The notes: generated by a model not told the origin, from the letters alone. A DNA stretch of 64,000 nt from Prorocentrum cordatum (GCA_963575745.1 CAUYUJ010009746.1:36001-100000); one strand, 5' to 3'; shown: positions 41,801-53,832, numbered from the stretch's first letter. Made by a program: numbers and translations.

Positions 41801-42970
41801 AAAAGCGTAGCAGGCCCAAGACACGCCAAGAGGGCCCCAAGAGGCCCCCAAGACGGCCCCAGAGGGCCCCGGGACGCCCCAAGATGGGCCCAAGACGCGC
41901 CAAGAGGGCTTCAAGAGGCCCCCAAGACGGCCCCAGAGGGCTCCGGGACGCCCCAAGATGGGCCCAAGACGCCGAAGATTGGGCCAAGACGGCCCCAGAG
42001 GCGGCCAAAATGCCCCAAGAGGCCTCCCAAGAGGCTTCCCAGCAGGGCCCCGAGCGGGAGAAATCGTCGATTTCCATTGTGTTTTCCGATGTTTTTCGCA
42101 TTCTCCCCTTTTCGCCGTCCCTGCGCTCCAAGACGGCCCAAGAGGTCCCCAAGACCGCTCCAAGACCACCGACGAGGCCCGCAAAAAGGCCTCAAGACGG
42201 GCCAAGAGGGCCCCCAGATGGTCCCAAGACGCCCCAAGACAGCCCAAGACGGCCCCCCAAGACGGCCCCAGAGGGCCCTGGGACGCCCCAAGATAGGCCC
42301 AAGACGCGCCAAGAGGGCCCCAAGACGCCCCCAAGACGGCCCCAGAAGGCTCCGGGACGCCCCAAGATGGGCCCAAGACGCCGAAGATTGGGCCAAGACG
42401 GCCCCAGAGGCGGCCAAAATGCCCCAAGAGGCCTCCCAAGAGGCTTCCCAGCAGGGCCCCGAGCGGGAGAAATCGTCGATTTCCATTGTGTTTTTCGATG
42501 TTTTTCGCATTCTCCCCTTTTCGCCGTCCCTGCGCTCCAAGACGGCCCAAGAGGTCCCCAAGACCGCTCCAAGACCACCGACGAGGCCCGCAAAAAGGCC
42601 TCAAGACGGGCCAAGAGGGCCCCCAGATGGTCCCAAGACGCCCCAAGACAGCCCAAGACGGCCCCAGAGGGCCCCGGGACGCCCCAAGATGGGCCCAAGA
42701 CGCGCCAAGAAGGCCCCAAGAGGCCCCCAAAACGCCCCAGAGGGCTCCTGGACGCCCCAAGATGGGCCCAAGACGCCGAAGATTGGGCCAAGACGGCCCC
42801 AGTGGCGGCCAAAAGGCTCCAAGAGGCCTCCCAAGAGGCTTCCCAGCAGGGCCTCGAGCGGGAGAAATCGTCGATTTCCATCGTGTTTTCCGATGTTTTT
42901 CGCATTCTCCCCTTTTCGCCGGCCCTGCGCTCCAAGACGGCCCAAGAGGTCCCCAAGACCGCTCCAAGAC
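41800..42970 (+). repeat. CAAGACGGCC array 1, about 400-bp higher-order repeats
   Basis: CCAAGACGGCCCC, CAAGAGGCCC and CAAGATGGGC variants follow one another at 10-12 bp. Three higher-order units are marked by the palindromic spacer AAATCGTCGATTT at 42061, 42470 and 42865 (spacings 409 and 395 bp), each followed by TCCATTGTGTTTT or close variants and CTCCCCTTTTCGCC. Open frames on both strands (up to nearly 600 codons) are a by-product of a motif without stop trinucleotides. Confidence 0.9.
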
Positions 42971-43310
42971 CCGAGCGGCGCGAATGGCCAAGACGGTCCA
43001 AGATGGCTCTCAGAGGGCCTCCGAGGGCCACTATCGCTTACTGTAGGTTCGTTCTGGGCGCCAAAGGGCCCTGCGGACTACTTTTGTAAGAAAAAGTGAT
43101 TGCAGACCCCTTTGGGGGCCACTTGACATGGCATGGTGACGTTTTCTTGTCGTGACGGCTCCGGTGGGTTGCATGCGCGGCTGACAGCTTGGCCGTTTGA
43201 GCCCGCGAGGCTCTGGAAGGCGAAGGCTCCGAGGTGATGGCAAGATGCCTGGAGGAGAGCGTGGATTCGTCGGGGCGCCCGAGCTGTCCGAATGGCCAAG
43301 ATGGCTTAAG
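42965..43310 (+). repeat. Left arm of an inverted repeat pair with 52.38-52.72 kb
   Basis: GCGCGAATGGCCAAGACGG, CACTATCGCTTACTGTAGG, TGACATGGCATGGTGACG and GATGGCAAGATGCCTGGAGG all recur as reverse complements, in reverse order, between 52380 and 52715. No gene. Confidence 0.85.
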
Positions 43311-43321
43311 ATGGCGTGGGG

Positions 43322-43987
43322 CCTTGGCAAACTCTTCGGGCCAAGCAGACCGGACCCCTGGGACAGCAGCCACTTGATATGACCCTGGGACCTCTCCGCA
43401 TTCTTCGGACGAGCACCTGGGGGGCCCAGGAGATTCGGACAAGTCTTCCCCATTCCTTGCCCTGTCCCGTTCTGTTCGCCCGAAGGCCTCCACAGACCCT
43501 CTGGGCGAACAGAATGGGACATGGCGAACACACCCTCCCGTTGGCGGTGATGCGACTTGATCGCACCATCAAGGCGCGCCCAGAGGTGATGGCCGACCCA
43601 ACAGCGGTTTCTCTAAAGATTGTACAGAATTTCAAGTTTTCTTGAAGCTCTCTTGGGCCCTCCCTGTAGATCCTTGCGAGCCTCCCCGGCGCTTTCGGTG
43701 GCTTTCCCCGATGACCTCCCGAGCCCTTCCCCGAGCGCTCCTGAGACGCCTCAGATGGGCTTCGACTTCGACGCCCATCCCCGAGAGACTTCGAAACTGT
43801 CCTCAATAGGAGGGGGGTGAACGAGCAGTTCGCTGGGCCAAGCTGCTGGAGCGCTGCAAGAGCTCGGACACGAAGGCGCGGTCTCGCTGCCGCCGCCCGA
43901 GCCGCCGCCGTGTTTGTAGATTTTCGGTACAATCTGCGCCGTTCCTCCGAGAACCATTCCAGGAAGATGTCGTGGACGGAGTCCACG
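43322..43987 (+). repeat. PPR-cassette leader, partial copy
   Basis: These 666 bp correspond to 47749-48413 (and to the matching ends of the other 3.09-kb units), with equal internal distances between landmarks. It includes a 16-bp-arm hairpin (43466-43481 with 43503-43518, CTGTTCGCCC/GGGCGAACAG core) and ends in GTCGTGGACGGAGTCCACGG, which in the intact PPR copy encodes DVVDGVHGSALVS just before the first PPR motif. Confidence 0.85.
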
Positions 43988-45110
43988 GGTCAGCCCTAGT
44001 CTCTACTACATTGCAGGGCCCAGTGCGTGCCAGAAGGGCGCAGGCTCCATTAACTCATAATCGCCCCGGGCTGGCCCCGGGCCGCCCCGGGAGGCCCCAA
44101 GACACGCCAAGGGGGCCCCAAGAGGCCCCCAAGACGGCCCCGGAGGGCCCCGGCACGCCCAGCGAGGGGCCCAAGACGCTCGAGATTGGCCCAAGACGGC
44201 TCCAGAGGCCTCCAAGACTCCCCAAGAGGCCTCCCAAGAGGCGCCCCAAGAGGGCCCCGAGCAGCAGAAACCGTCGATTTCCATTGTGTTTTTCGATGGT
44301 TTCGGCCTCCTCGCCTTTTCGGCTTCCCGACGCTCCAAGACGGCCCAAGACGTCCCCCAGACCGCTCCAAGACGGCCGAAGAGGACCCCAAGAGAGCCCC
44401 AAGACGGGCCAAGAGGGCCCCAAGACGGCCCCAAGACGGCCAAGGACGGCCCCAGGACGGCCCAGGAGGCGCCCAAGACGGCCCAAGAGGCACCCAATAC
44501 GGCCCCAGGAGCGGCCCAAGACGGCCCAACAGAGCCCTAGAGGCGCCGAAGCCGGCCTCAGACGGTCCCAAGACGGCCCAAGAGGCACCCAAGACGGCCC
44601 AAGAGGGCTCCAGAGCCCCCCACGAGGCCCTAAGTGGCTTCAGAAATGCCTCCACGAGGGGGTGAGCGGACGAGAGGCGACAGGCATATCGCGGACACAA
44701 AAGAGGCGTTTTCGACGCTCCCAGGGCCTTAGATGTTTGTCTCATGGGGAGCGCCGTCGGACCTCCGAACTTGGATCCTCGAGGCTCCACGCTCGAGGTC
44801 CTCCGTGACGCGCTCTTCAAACGGAGGCCCCCACGAAGCCTTCAGTGGCTTCAGAATTCCCTCCAGGAGCGGGGGAGCGGACGAGAGGCGACAGGCATAT
44901 CGCAGGCAAAAACGCCCCAAGAGATCCCCAAACGGCCCCACGAAGCCCGAAGTGGCCTCAGAATTGCTTCCAGGAGGGGGGGAGCGGACGAGATGCGACC
45001 GGCATATCGAAGGCACAAAAGAACAATGTTGGACGCTCCGAGGGCCTTCGATGTTTCTCTGTTGGGGAGAGTCGTCGTAGGATCGACGATTGCCGACCGA
45101 GGGCATGGAG
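43988..45110 (+). repeat. CAAGACGGCC array 2 with ~100-bp GCATATCG subrepeats
   Basis: Begins with the decayed PPR border CTACTACATTGCAGGGCCC, continues as a 10-12-bp array with a spacer at 44268 (AAACCGTCGATTT), then two to three subrepeats each containing GAGCGGACGAGA and CAGGCATATCG or CCGGCATATCG. It ends in GTCGTAGGATCGACGA, as do the 3.09-kb units. Confidence 0.85.
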
Positions 45111-45117
45111 AATCGAG

Positions 45118-45322
45118 CGAAAGAGGAGGAGAAGGTGGAAGAGGAGGAGGAGAAGGAGGAGGAGGAGGAGGAGGAGGGGCCTGGCGCTGCACTGCGAGAT
45201 GTGGAAAGCCAAGCTGGAGCCCGACGCCATCATGATTGCCTTTCGGCCCTGCAGCCGCACCCCCCCGCGCTTGCCCAGAGATCCCTCGCCACGTCGAGCT
45301 GATGTCGTGGACGGAGTCCACA
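45118..45322 (+). pseudogene. GGA tract and single PPR motif relic
   Basis: A GGA tract (45118-45178) is followed by GLALHCEMWKAKLEPDAIMI, the second half of a PPR motif, and then by CGTGGACGGAGTCCACAGG, the standard cassette border. The repeat unit A starts directly after it. Confidence 0.6.
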
Positions 45323-48300
45323 GGTCTGCCCTAGTCTCTACTACATTGCAGGGCCCAGTGCGTGCCAGAAGGGCGCAGGCCCCAATGCACCGAAACCGCC
45401 CCGGGCTGGCCCCGGGCCGCCCCGGGCCGCCCAGGCAGGCCCCAGGACATGTCGAGAGGGCCCCCAGAAGCCCCCAAGACGGCCCCGGAGAGCCCCGGCA
45501 CGCTTAAAGATGGGCCCAAGACGCCCGAGATTCGCCCCAGGCGGCCCAAGAGGCGTCCAAGACGCCCGAAGAGGCCTCCCAAGAGGCCTCCCAAGAGGGC
45601 CCCGAGCGACAGAAATCGTCGATTTCTACTGTGTTTTTCTATGTTTTCGGCCTCCTCGCCTCGTCGGCTTCCCGACGCTCCAAGACGGCCCAAGAAGCCC
45701 CCCCGACCGCTCCAAGACGGCCGAAGAGGACCCCAAGAGAGCCCCAAGACGGGCCAGGAGGGCCCCCAGACGGTCCCAAGACGCCCCAGGACGGCCCCAG
45801 GACGGCCCAGGAGGCGCCCAAGACGGCCCAAGAGGCACCCAAGACGACCCCAGGAGCGGCCCAAGACGGCCCACGACAGCCCAAGAGGCGCCGAGGCGGG
45901 TCTCAGACGGCCCCAAGACGGCCCAAGAGGCACCCAAGACGGCCCGAGAGGGCCCTCAGAGCCCCCCCGGGAGGCCCAAACGAAGGCCGAAGAGGCTCCG
46001 AAACGGCCCCCACGAAGCCTTCAGTGCCTTCAGAATTCCCTCCAGGAGCGGGGGAGCGGACGAGAGGCGACAGGCATATCGCAGGCAAAAACGCCCCAAG
46101 AGATCCCCAAACGGCCCCCACGAAGCCCTAAGTGGCCTCAGAATTGCTTCCAGGAGGGGGGGAGCGGACGAGAGGCGACCGGCATATCGAAGGCACAAAA
46201 GAACAATGTTGGACGCTCCGAGGGCCTTCGATGTTTCTCCGTTGGGGAGAGTCGTCGTAGGATCGACGATTGCCGACCGAGGGCAGCGAATCCAGTGGAG
46301 GCCCAAGAGGCCCCCAGGAGCCCAAAAGAGATCCCCAAGAGGTGCCACGGGGCTTAAAAACTGCTTCGAAGCGAGGGGGGCGGACGAGGGGACCGCCTCA
46401 GGAGGTTTTGGACGGTTTTGGGCCTCAAAATCGTCCGCTTTACGACGGTTTTGGAAGGATTTTGGCCTTCTCGCCTTTTCCGCTTTCCGACGCTCGAAGA
46501 CGGCCCAAGAGGCCTCCAAGAGCGCCCCAGAACGGCCCAAGAGGCTTCCAAGAGCGCCCCAAGACAGCCCAAGAGGGCCCCAAGACGACCCAAGAGACGC
46601 TCAAGACGGCCCACGAGGGCCCGAAGACAGGCCCAAGAGGGGGCCAAGAGGGGGACCACGGACCGAAAATCCGAGCCTTCCGCCCCAAGAGGGCGCCAGG
46701 AGGCCCAAACAGGCCCCCAAGAGGCCCCAAGGGGCCGCCAAGAATCCCCCGAAGAGGCCCCAGGAGGCTCCCAAGGAGCCCAAACGAGGCCCCTACAGAG
46801 GCCCCAACAGCTTCCAAAATGGCCCCGAAGAGGCCTCGAGCCCGCCTCCGAGCTTCCTCGCCGCGAGGGTGCCAACACGGCCCCAGACCGGCCCAGGACG
46901 GCCCAAGGCGCGCTCAAGACGGCCCAAGACGATTCCAAGACGGTCCCAGGAGGGTGCGCCCAGGACGGCCCAAGGACGCGCCCGTTCGGGGCCTCAAGAC
47001 GGGCCAAGATGGCAAGAGAGTCCCAGCTGGCAAAAATCGTTAATTTTCCATTGTTTACTGTTACACCCTTTGCGTTTCCCGCCGTTTCGGCGGTCCGATG
47101 CACCAAGAGGCCCCAGAAAGTCCCAGGAGGGTCCGAGGAACCGCCCAGGAAGGCCCCAAGACGGGCCAAGACGGACCCCACAACCCAAGGCGCGCTGCGA
47201 CGGCTCAAGACGGCTCCAAGACAGCCCCAAGAGGGTGCCAACACGGCCCCTGCTGGGCCCAGGACGGCCCAAGGAGGCGCACAGGAGGGGCCCAAGACGA
47301 CTCCAAGGCGGCCTCCTCACGGTCCCAGACGGCTCCAAGACAGCCCCACGAGGACCCCGATGGGCCCAGGACGGCCTACGGACGCGCCCATGAGGGGCCC
47401 ACGACGAACCAAGACGGCCCCATCAGGGCAAACGGCGCCCTCAAGACGGGCCTAGACGGCTCCAAGACGGCCCTTTGAGGGAGCCAACGCGGCCCCACAC
47501 CCTTCGGGCGCACACTTGGGGGGGCTGGGAGCTTGCGACAAGTCTCCCACATTCATTGTCCTGCCCCATTCTGTTCGCCTGGAGGCCTCCTCCAACCCTG
47601 TGGGCGAACAAGAGGAATCCCAGCGGGACGCCAACCCTGGGGCCCGTGGGCCCCGCGCCGCTTGGGCAGAAGACGAACGCCGGGTCTGACAGGCCAGCTA
47701 CCGCCCCCCTTTGCCCGATATGCTGTGCCATTCTGTTCCCCCAGGGGCCTTGGCAAATTCTTCGGGCCAAGCAGACCGGACCCCTGGGACAGCAGCCAAT
47801 TGATATGACCCTGGGACCTCTCCGCATTCTTCGGACGAGCACCTGGGGGGCCCAGGAGATTCGGACAAGTCTTCCCCATTCCTTGCCCTGTCCCGTTCTG
47901 TTCGCCCGAAGGCCTCCACAGACCCTCTGGGCGAACAGAATGGGACATGGCGAACAAACCCTCCCGTTGGCGGTGATGCGACTGGATCGCACCATCAAGG
48001 CGCGCCCGGAGGTGATGGCCGACCCAACAGCGGTTTCTCTTAAGAGTTCACTGGATTTCAAATTTTCTTGAAGCTCTCTTGGGCCCTCCCTGTAGATCCT
48101 TGCGAGCCTCCCCGGCGCTTTCGGTGGCTTTCCCCGATGGCCTCCCGAGCCCTTCCCCGAGCGCTCCTGAGACGCCTCAGATGGGCTTCGACTTCGACGC
48201 ACATCCCCGAGAGACTTCGAAACTGTCCTCAATAGGAGGGGGGTGAACGAGCAGTGCGCTGGGCCAAGCTGCTGCAGCGCTGCAAGAGCTCGGACACGAA

Positions 48301-48413
48301 GGCGCGGTCTCGCTGCCGCCGCCCGAGCCGCCGCCGTGTTTGTAGATTTTCGGTACAATCTGCGCCGTTCCTCCGAGAACCATTCCAGAAAGATGTCGTG
48401 GACGGAGTCCACG
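45323..48413 (+). repeat. 3.09-kb unit, copy A
   Basis: Same layout as copies B (54651) and C (57742): decayed PPR border (CTACTACATTGCAGGGCCC), CAAGACGGCC array with the AAATCGTCGATTT spacer at 45613-45625, two ~105-bp GCATATCG subrepeats, GTCGTAGGATCGACGA, a second array with two diverged spacers (near 46428 and 47032), then the leader with GGGCGAACA hairpins, ending at the GACGGAGTCCACGGGTCAGC border. Length 3091 bp, equal to copy B. It is followed by PPR motifs, not by another unit. Open frames of more than 600 codons here are not genes. Confidence 0.9.
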
Positions 48414-48660
48414 GGTCAGCCCTAGTCAGCTACAACGCTGGGATCAGCGCGTGCGGAGAAGGGCGAGCAGTGGCAGCGGGCCCTGGCCCTGCTGAGCGAA
48501 GCTGTTGGATGCAATCGAGCCCACGTCATCAGCTACAACGCTGGGATCAGCGCGTGCGAGAAGAGCGAGCAGTGGCATTGGGCGCTGGCGCTGCTGAGTG
48601 AGATGCGGGAGGCGAAGCCGGAGCCTGACGTCATCTATACTACAATGCAGGGCCCCGCGC
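48243..48660 (+). pseudogene. PPR cassette with a 1-bp insertion
   Basis: The leader reads MRWAKLLQRCKSSDTKAR...DVVDGVHGSALVSYNAGISAC, then TGCGGAGAAGGG (48453-48464) has one base more than the usual TGCGAGAAGGG, shifting the frame. The next motif resumes in another frame as HVISYNAGISACEKSEQWHW and ALALLSEMREAKPEPDVIYT, and runs into the decayed border TACTACAATGCAGGGCCCC. It spans about 2.5 PPR motifs. RNA editing or an indel could explain the shift; an indel is simpler. Confidence 0.65.
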
Positions 48661-49680
48661 GTGCGAGAAGGGCGATTCTGGTCAAATGGCGTAGCAGGCC
48701 CAAGACACGCCAGGAGGGCCCCAAGAGGCCCCCAAGACGGCCCCAGAGGGCCCCGGGACGCCCCAAGATAGGCCCAAGACGCGCCAAGACGGCCTCAAGA
48801 GGCCCCCAAGACGGCCCCAGAAGGCTCCAGGACGCCCCAAGATGGGCCCAAGACGCCGAAGATTGGGCCAAGACGGCCCCAGAGGCGGCCAAAATGCCCC
48901 AAGAGGCCTCCCAAGAGGCTTCCCAGCAGGGCCCCGAGCGGGAGAAATCGTAGATTTCCATCGTGTCTTTCTATGTTTTCCGTCATTCTCCCCTTTTCGC
49001 CGTCTCTGCGCTCCAAGACGGCCCAAGAGGTCCCCAAGACCGCTCCAAACCACCGACGAGGCCCGCAAGAGGGCCTCAAGACGGGCCACGAGGGCCCCCA
49101 GACGGTCCCAAGACGCCCCAAGACAGCCCAAGACGGCCCCCCAAGACGGCCCCAGAGGGCCCCGGGACGCCCCAAGATAGGCCCAAGACGCGCCAAGACG
49201 GCCCCAAGAGGCCCCCAAGACGGCCCCAGAGGGCTCCGGGACGCCCCAAGATGGGCCCAAGACGCCGAAGATTGGGCCAAGACGGCCCCAGAGGCGGCCA
49301 AAATGCCCTAAGAGGCCTCCCAAGAGGCTTCCCAGCAGGGCCCCGAGCGGGAGAAATCGTAGATTTCCATTGTGTTTTTCTATGTTTTCCGCATTCTCCC
49401 CTTTTCGCCGTCTCTGCGCTCCAAGACGGCCCAAGAGGTCCCCAAGACCGCTCCAAGACCACCGACGAGGCCCGCAAGAGGGCTTCAAGACGGGCCAAGA
49501 GGGCGTCCAGACGGTCCCAAGACGCCCCAAGACAGCCCAAGACGGCCCCAGAGGGCCCCGGGACGCCCCAAGATGGGCCCAAGACGCGCAAAGAGGGCCC
49601 CAAGAGTCCCCCAGGAGGCCAACAATGATCCCCGAGAGGCCCCCAGACAGCTCCCAAGAGGCCCGGATTTGATGACCCCC
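48661..49680 (+). repeat. CAAGACGGCC array 3, two 409-bp higher-order units
   Basis: Closely related to array 1. The spacer core reads AAATCGTAGATTT here, at 48945 and 49354, exactly 409 bp apart, the same spacing as 42061 to 42470. Confidence 0.9.
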
Positions 49681-50670
49681 GAGAGGCCGAGGTGCTCGAG
49701 CGCTTCGACAGCTCGGACGCGGAGGCGCGTCACCGCCGTCGTCGCCACCACCTCCGCGGCCGCCGCCGCCGCTCCCCCTGCCGCTACCGCGTCGTCGCCG
49801 CCGCCACCGCCACCACAGCCGCCACCGCCGTCGTCGTCGTCGTCGTCGTCGTCGTTACGTCGTCAGTGTTGGCATCGTCGACCTCCGAGGCTCCAGCATT
49901 TTATCTGTTATGGTCGGCCTCTGCACGCTCACCGTCCTCATCCTCATCACCACCATAGTCATCATCACCATCATCATCATCGTCATCATCTCCGTCATCT
50001 TCGTTTTCGCAGCCATCATCTTCACCGTTATCGCGTATCTTAGCCAGGACACTCCCGCGGGGACCCTGGCGGGCATCTATGAAAACCCGATCGCCCCCCC
50101 GTGCGTCCTTGCAAATCGCCCCGAAACCAACGTAAAATTGCAGATGCCAACCTCGGCGGAACCCGGGCGCCCCGCCGAAACGGTCCTCCCAGCAGGGGGC
50201 CTTCAACGACAACTCCAGATACATTTGGTTTCCAACATTTCCAGGGACGCACGGGGAAACCATTCAAAAAGCAACGATGCAGAAGACATCGGAGAACGCA
50301 ATGGTTTGCAAGGCCTCTTCTAATGGATTTCGGTCCGTGGGGTCGTCGCCGTCTTCGTCGTCGCCGTCGTCGTCACTGGGCCAGCAGCCGCGCGTGCAAC
50401 CCGCCGGAGCCGCCGCGACACGAAAACGTCACCATGCCATGTCAAGTGGCCCCAGAGGGATCTGCGAGCATTTTTTTTTGTTTGAAAAATTATCCCGGCA
50501 AAGCAACCTAACAGCGATGTGTAGAAGCATATCTGAAAGCATTCCCCTTAAGATTCAGATGAAAATCCAGTTGTCGAATTCTGCTGTTCTCGCAGTCGTA
50601 GTCGCATTCGCGATGACAGTCGCAGCGGCAACGGCAGTCGCAGTCACAGCCTCAGCCTCAGCCTGCCTCC
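49681..50670. other. CAT/CCG-rich spacer, no supported gene
   Basis: 49680-49770 resembles the cassette leader (GAGCGCTTCGACAGCTCGGA versus CAGCGCTGCAAGAGCTCGGA). Degenerate CCG/GTC triplets (49740-49865) and an ATC-rich stretch (49925-50030) follow. 50385-50480 contains CGAAAACGTCACCATGCCAT and TGTCAAGTGG, shared with the inverted repeat at 43.1/52.5 kb. Confidence 0.6.
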
Positions 50671-50671
50671 T

Positions 50672-51466
50672 CCTCCTGCTCCTCCTCCTCCTCCTCCTCC
50701 TCCTCCTCCTCTTCCTCCTGCTCGTCCTCGTTCTCGTCCTCCTCGTCTTGCTCGTCCTCCTCCTCCTGGTGCTCTCTCCTCCTCCTCCTCCTCCTCCTCC
50801 TCCTCCTCCTCCTCCTCCTCCTCCTCCTCCTGGTGGTCCTCGTTCTCCTCCTCCTGGTGCTCTCCCCCCCCCTCCTCCTCCTCGTCCTCCTCCTCCTCCT
50901 CGTCCTCCTCCTCCTCCTCCTCCTCCTCCTCCTCCTCCTCCTCCTCCTCCTCCTCCTCCTCCTCCTGGTAGTCCTCCCCCTCCTCCTCCTCCTCCTCCTC
51001 CTCCTCTTCCTGGTCGCCCTCGTTCTCGTCCTCCTCGTCTTGCTCGTCCTCCTCCTCGTGGTGTTCTCTCCTCCTCCTCCTCCTCCTCCTCCTCCTCCTC
51101 CTCCTCCTCCTCCTCCTCCTGGTGGTCCTCGTTCTCCTCCTCCTGGTACTCTCCCCCCCCCTCCTCCTCCTCCTCCTCGTCCTCGTCCTCCTCCTCCTCC
51201 TCCTCCTCTTCCTCCTCCTCCTCCTCCTCCTCCTCCTCCTCCTCCTCCTCCTCCTGGTACTCCTCCCCCTCCCCTCCTCCTCCTCCTCTCCTCTTCCTGG
51301 TCGTCCTCCTCCTCCTGGTCGTCCTCCTCCTCCTGCTCGTCCTCCTCCTCCTCCTGCTCGTCCTTCTTCTCCTGCTCCTCCTGCTCCTCGTCCTGCTCCT
51401 GCTCGTCCTCGTCCTCCTGGTCTTGCTCGTCCTCCTCCTCGTCGTGCTCTTGCCCCTGCTGAAAAT
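50672..51466 (-). repeat. Long TCC polypyrimidine tract, about 800 bp
   Basis: CTCCTCCTCCTGGTCCTCGTTCT-type triplets with higher-order structure (GGTGGTCC/GGTACTCC variants every 100-300 bp). It is the longest simple-sequence tract in the window and abuts a 73-bp tandem array. Confidence 0.95.
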
Positions 51467-52110
51467 GTGGCCCAGGAATGGGAGTTCTGGGAAGTCGAAG
51501 AGCACGAAGTTGCCTACAGTTGGCTACGGGCATTCAAAATGTGGCCCGGGAATGGAGTTCTGGGAACTCGAAGAGCACGAAGTGGCCTACAGTTGGCTCC
51601 GGGCATTCAAAATGTGGCCCGGGAATGGAGTTCTGGGAACTCGAAGAGCACGAAGTGGCCTACAGTTGGCTCCGGGCATTCAAAATGTGGCCCGGGAATG
51701 GAGTTCTGGGATCTCGAAGACCATGAAGTGGACTACAGTTGGCTCCGGGCATTCAAAATGTGGCCCAGGAATGGAGTTCTGGGAACTCGAAGAGCACGAA
51801 GTGTGTGACTGTTGCATCCGGCCCTCCAGAATGTGGCCCGGGAGTGGAGTTCTGGGAACTCGAAGAGCACGATGTGTGTGACTGTTGCATACGGCCCTCC
51901 AGAATGTGGCCCGGGAGTGGCGTTCTGGGATGTCGAAGAGCACGAAGTGTGTGACTGTTGCATCCGGTTATTGTAAATGTGGCCCGGGAATGGCGTTCTG
52001 GGCTCTCGAAGAGCACGAAGTGTGTGACTGTTGCATCCGGGTATTGAGAATGTGGCCTGGGAATGGAGTTCTGGGAAGTCGAAGAGCACGAAGTGTGTGA
52101 CTGTTGGTGA
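51467..52110 (+). repeat. 73-bp tandem repeat, about 9 units, two subtypes
   Basis: GTGGCCC landmarks fall at 51541, 51614, 51687, 51760, 51833, 51906, 51979 and 52052, a strict 73-bp period. The first four or so units carry CTACAGTTGGCTCCGGGC; the later ones carry TGTGTGACTGTTGCATCCGG in the same place. 73 is not a multiple of three, so all frames rotate and no protein repeat is expected. Confidence 0.95.
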
Positions 52111-52229
52111 AAAACGAGCCCGGCACCCTGCCGCCCGGCAACTCCCCAACACCTGCCCAGACCCCCCTGTGGAGTGATCTGTGAGCTCTTTTGAGACCAC
52201 TAGAAACCTATCAGTCTTCGCTGTTAGGT

Positions 52230-52420
52230 AAAAAAGCTCAGCGGGGCCCTTTGGCGAGCCTACAGTATGCGATAGTGGCCCTCGGAGGCCCTCTTAGAGC
52301 CACCTTGGACCGTCTTGGCCATTCGCGCCGCTCGGACCCCCGACATATTGGGCCGCGTTGGCCGTTCTCACCGCTCTGAACGCCATCTTGAGCCATCTTG
52401 GCCATTCGCGCCGCTCGGGC
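52230..52420 (-). repeat. Partial duplicate of the inverted-repeat arm
   Basis: GGCCCTTTGGCGAGCCTACA, GTATGCGATAGTGGCC and GACCGTCTTGGCCATTCGCG match the segment at 52630-52715 in the same orientation; GTCTTGGCC words give it the minus-strand array character. Confidence 0.8.
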
Positions 52421-52715
52421 GCCCCGACGAATCCACGCTCTCCTCCAGGCATCTTGCCATCACCTCGGAGCCTTCGCCTTCCACAGCCTCGCGGGCTCAA
52501 ACGGCCCAGCTGTCAGCCGCGCGTGCAACCCACCGGAGCCGTCACGACACGAAAACGTTACCGTGCCATGTCAAGTGGCCCCCAAAGGGGTCTGCAAACA
52601 ATTTTTTTTGAAAAATGGTCCGCAGGGCCCTTTGGCGCCCAGAGCGAGCCTACAGTAAGCGATAGTGGCCTTCGGAGGCCCTCTGAGAGCCATTTTGGAC
52701 CGTCTTGGCCATTCG
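52380..52715 (-). repeat. Right arm of the inverted repeat with 42.97-43.31 kb
   Basis: See the left arm; similarity looks to be above 85 percent by eye over about 330 bp. The pair encloses 9.1 kb that includes copy A, arrays 2-3 and the 73-bp array. Confidence 0.85.
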
Positions 52716-53340
52716 CGCCGCGCCGCCCTCGGGCTGGCCCCAGGACGCTCCAGGCCACCCAGGGAAGCCTCCACGCGGGCCAGGAGGGCCCCAAGACGCG
52801 CCCAAGACGGCCCACAGACGGCTCCGAGCCGCTCAAGAGGCCGCCTCGACGGCCCCAGAAACTCCCAAGGCAGGCGAGGAGGCTCCCAAGACGGCCCTGG
52901 AGGACCTTCCAGGCCCCAGGAGGCCCAAATCATCCCATTCCCTGCGGAAAAAGCGTATTCGGGGCATTATCGTGCTTTTCGTTTCCGACGCGTCCACCAC
53001 GGCCATAGAGACCCCTAAGATCGCCGTAAGATGCCCCCATGAGGGCCCCGAGACCGCCCACGACGACCCCAGGACGGCTCCTGAGGCATCCCTGGTGGCC
53101 CACGGGGTACCCAACACAGCCTCAAGAGCGGCTCAGGACGGCCCAAGACGACCGCCAGACGGTGCCCAGACTGCTCCAGCGACGCCCAATGCGGACCCAG
53201 GCAACCTCCAGACGGCCCCGAGAACGCCTCAGATGGCCTGCGGGCGGCCCAAGGGGCTTCCAAAACGCTCCAAGTGTTCCTCGACGAGCCCCAAGAGAGC
53301 CCGAACATTGAAGAATCGTCCCACCCGCGGGAAAACGTAA
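52716..53340 (+). repeat. CAAGACGGCC array 4, diverged
   Basis: CCAAGACGGCCC and CCAGACGG variants at 10-12 bp with diverged less GC-rich spacers at about 52935-52990 and 53305-53400. Confidence 0.75.
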
Positions 53341-53700
53341 ATTCTGGCAGTTCCTGAGCTTGCCCTCTTCATGGCGTCCAAAACAGCCATGCAGAGGCCC
53401 AAGATGGCCTGAACCGAGTGCGGGCGATCATGATGTACCCCCCCCTTAACCCTCTATTTTCATTGTCCCTTTTTTAACCGGATTTAATTGTGGAGAGGGG
53501 CGCGGGGGCCGAACTTTATAATCCACGGGGGAAGTTGCGAATCGAAGTTGCTATCATCTCATGTTGACTAGCAACAGCATCAAAAACGCTGAGCATGGCC
53601 ATGGTGGTCTCACCACATCAGCTTCGTCTTGTGCCGAGCGCCTGCTGGCAAGTTGTATAGCCACGAGCATCGAGATTTCTCGAGTCAGTCTTGTGCCGAG
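53341..53700. other. AT-richer spacer, no gene
   Basis: Contains CCCCCCCTTAACCC and TTTTTTAACCGG; noticeably lower GC than the arrays; no motif in short frames. Confidence 0.5.
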
Positions 53701-53704
53701 CACC

Positions 53705-53796
53705 CAGGATCATCATCATCTTGATCATCGTCATCCTCATCATCATCATAATCATCATCATCATCAGCATCAGCATCAGCATCAGCATCAGCATCG

Positions 53797-53832
<36 letters not shown>
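53705..53832 (+). repeat. ATC/CAGCAT microsatellite
   Basis: CATCATCAT with a CAGCAT block at 53765-53797. Confidence 0.97.
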
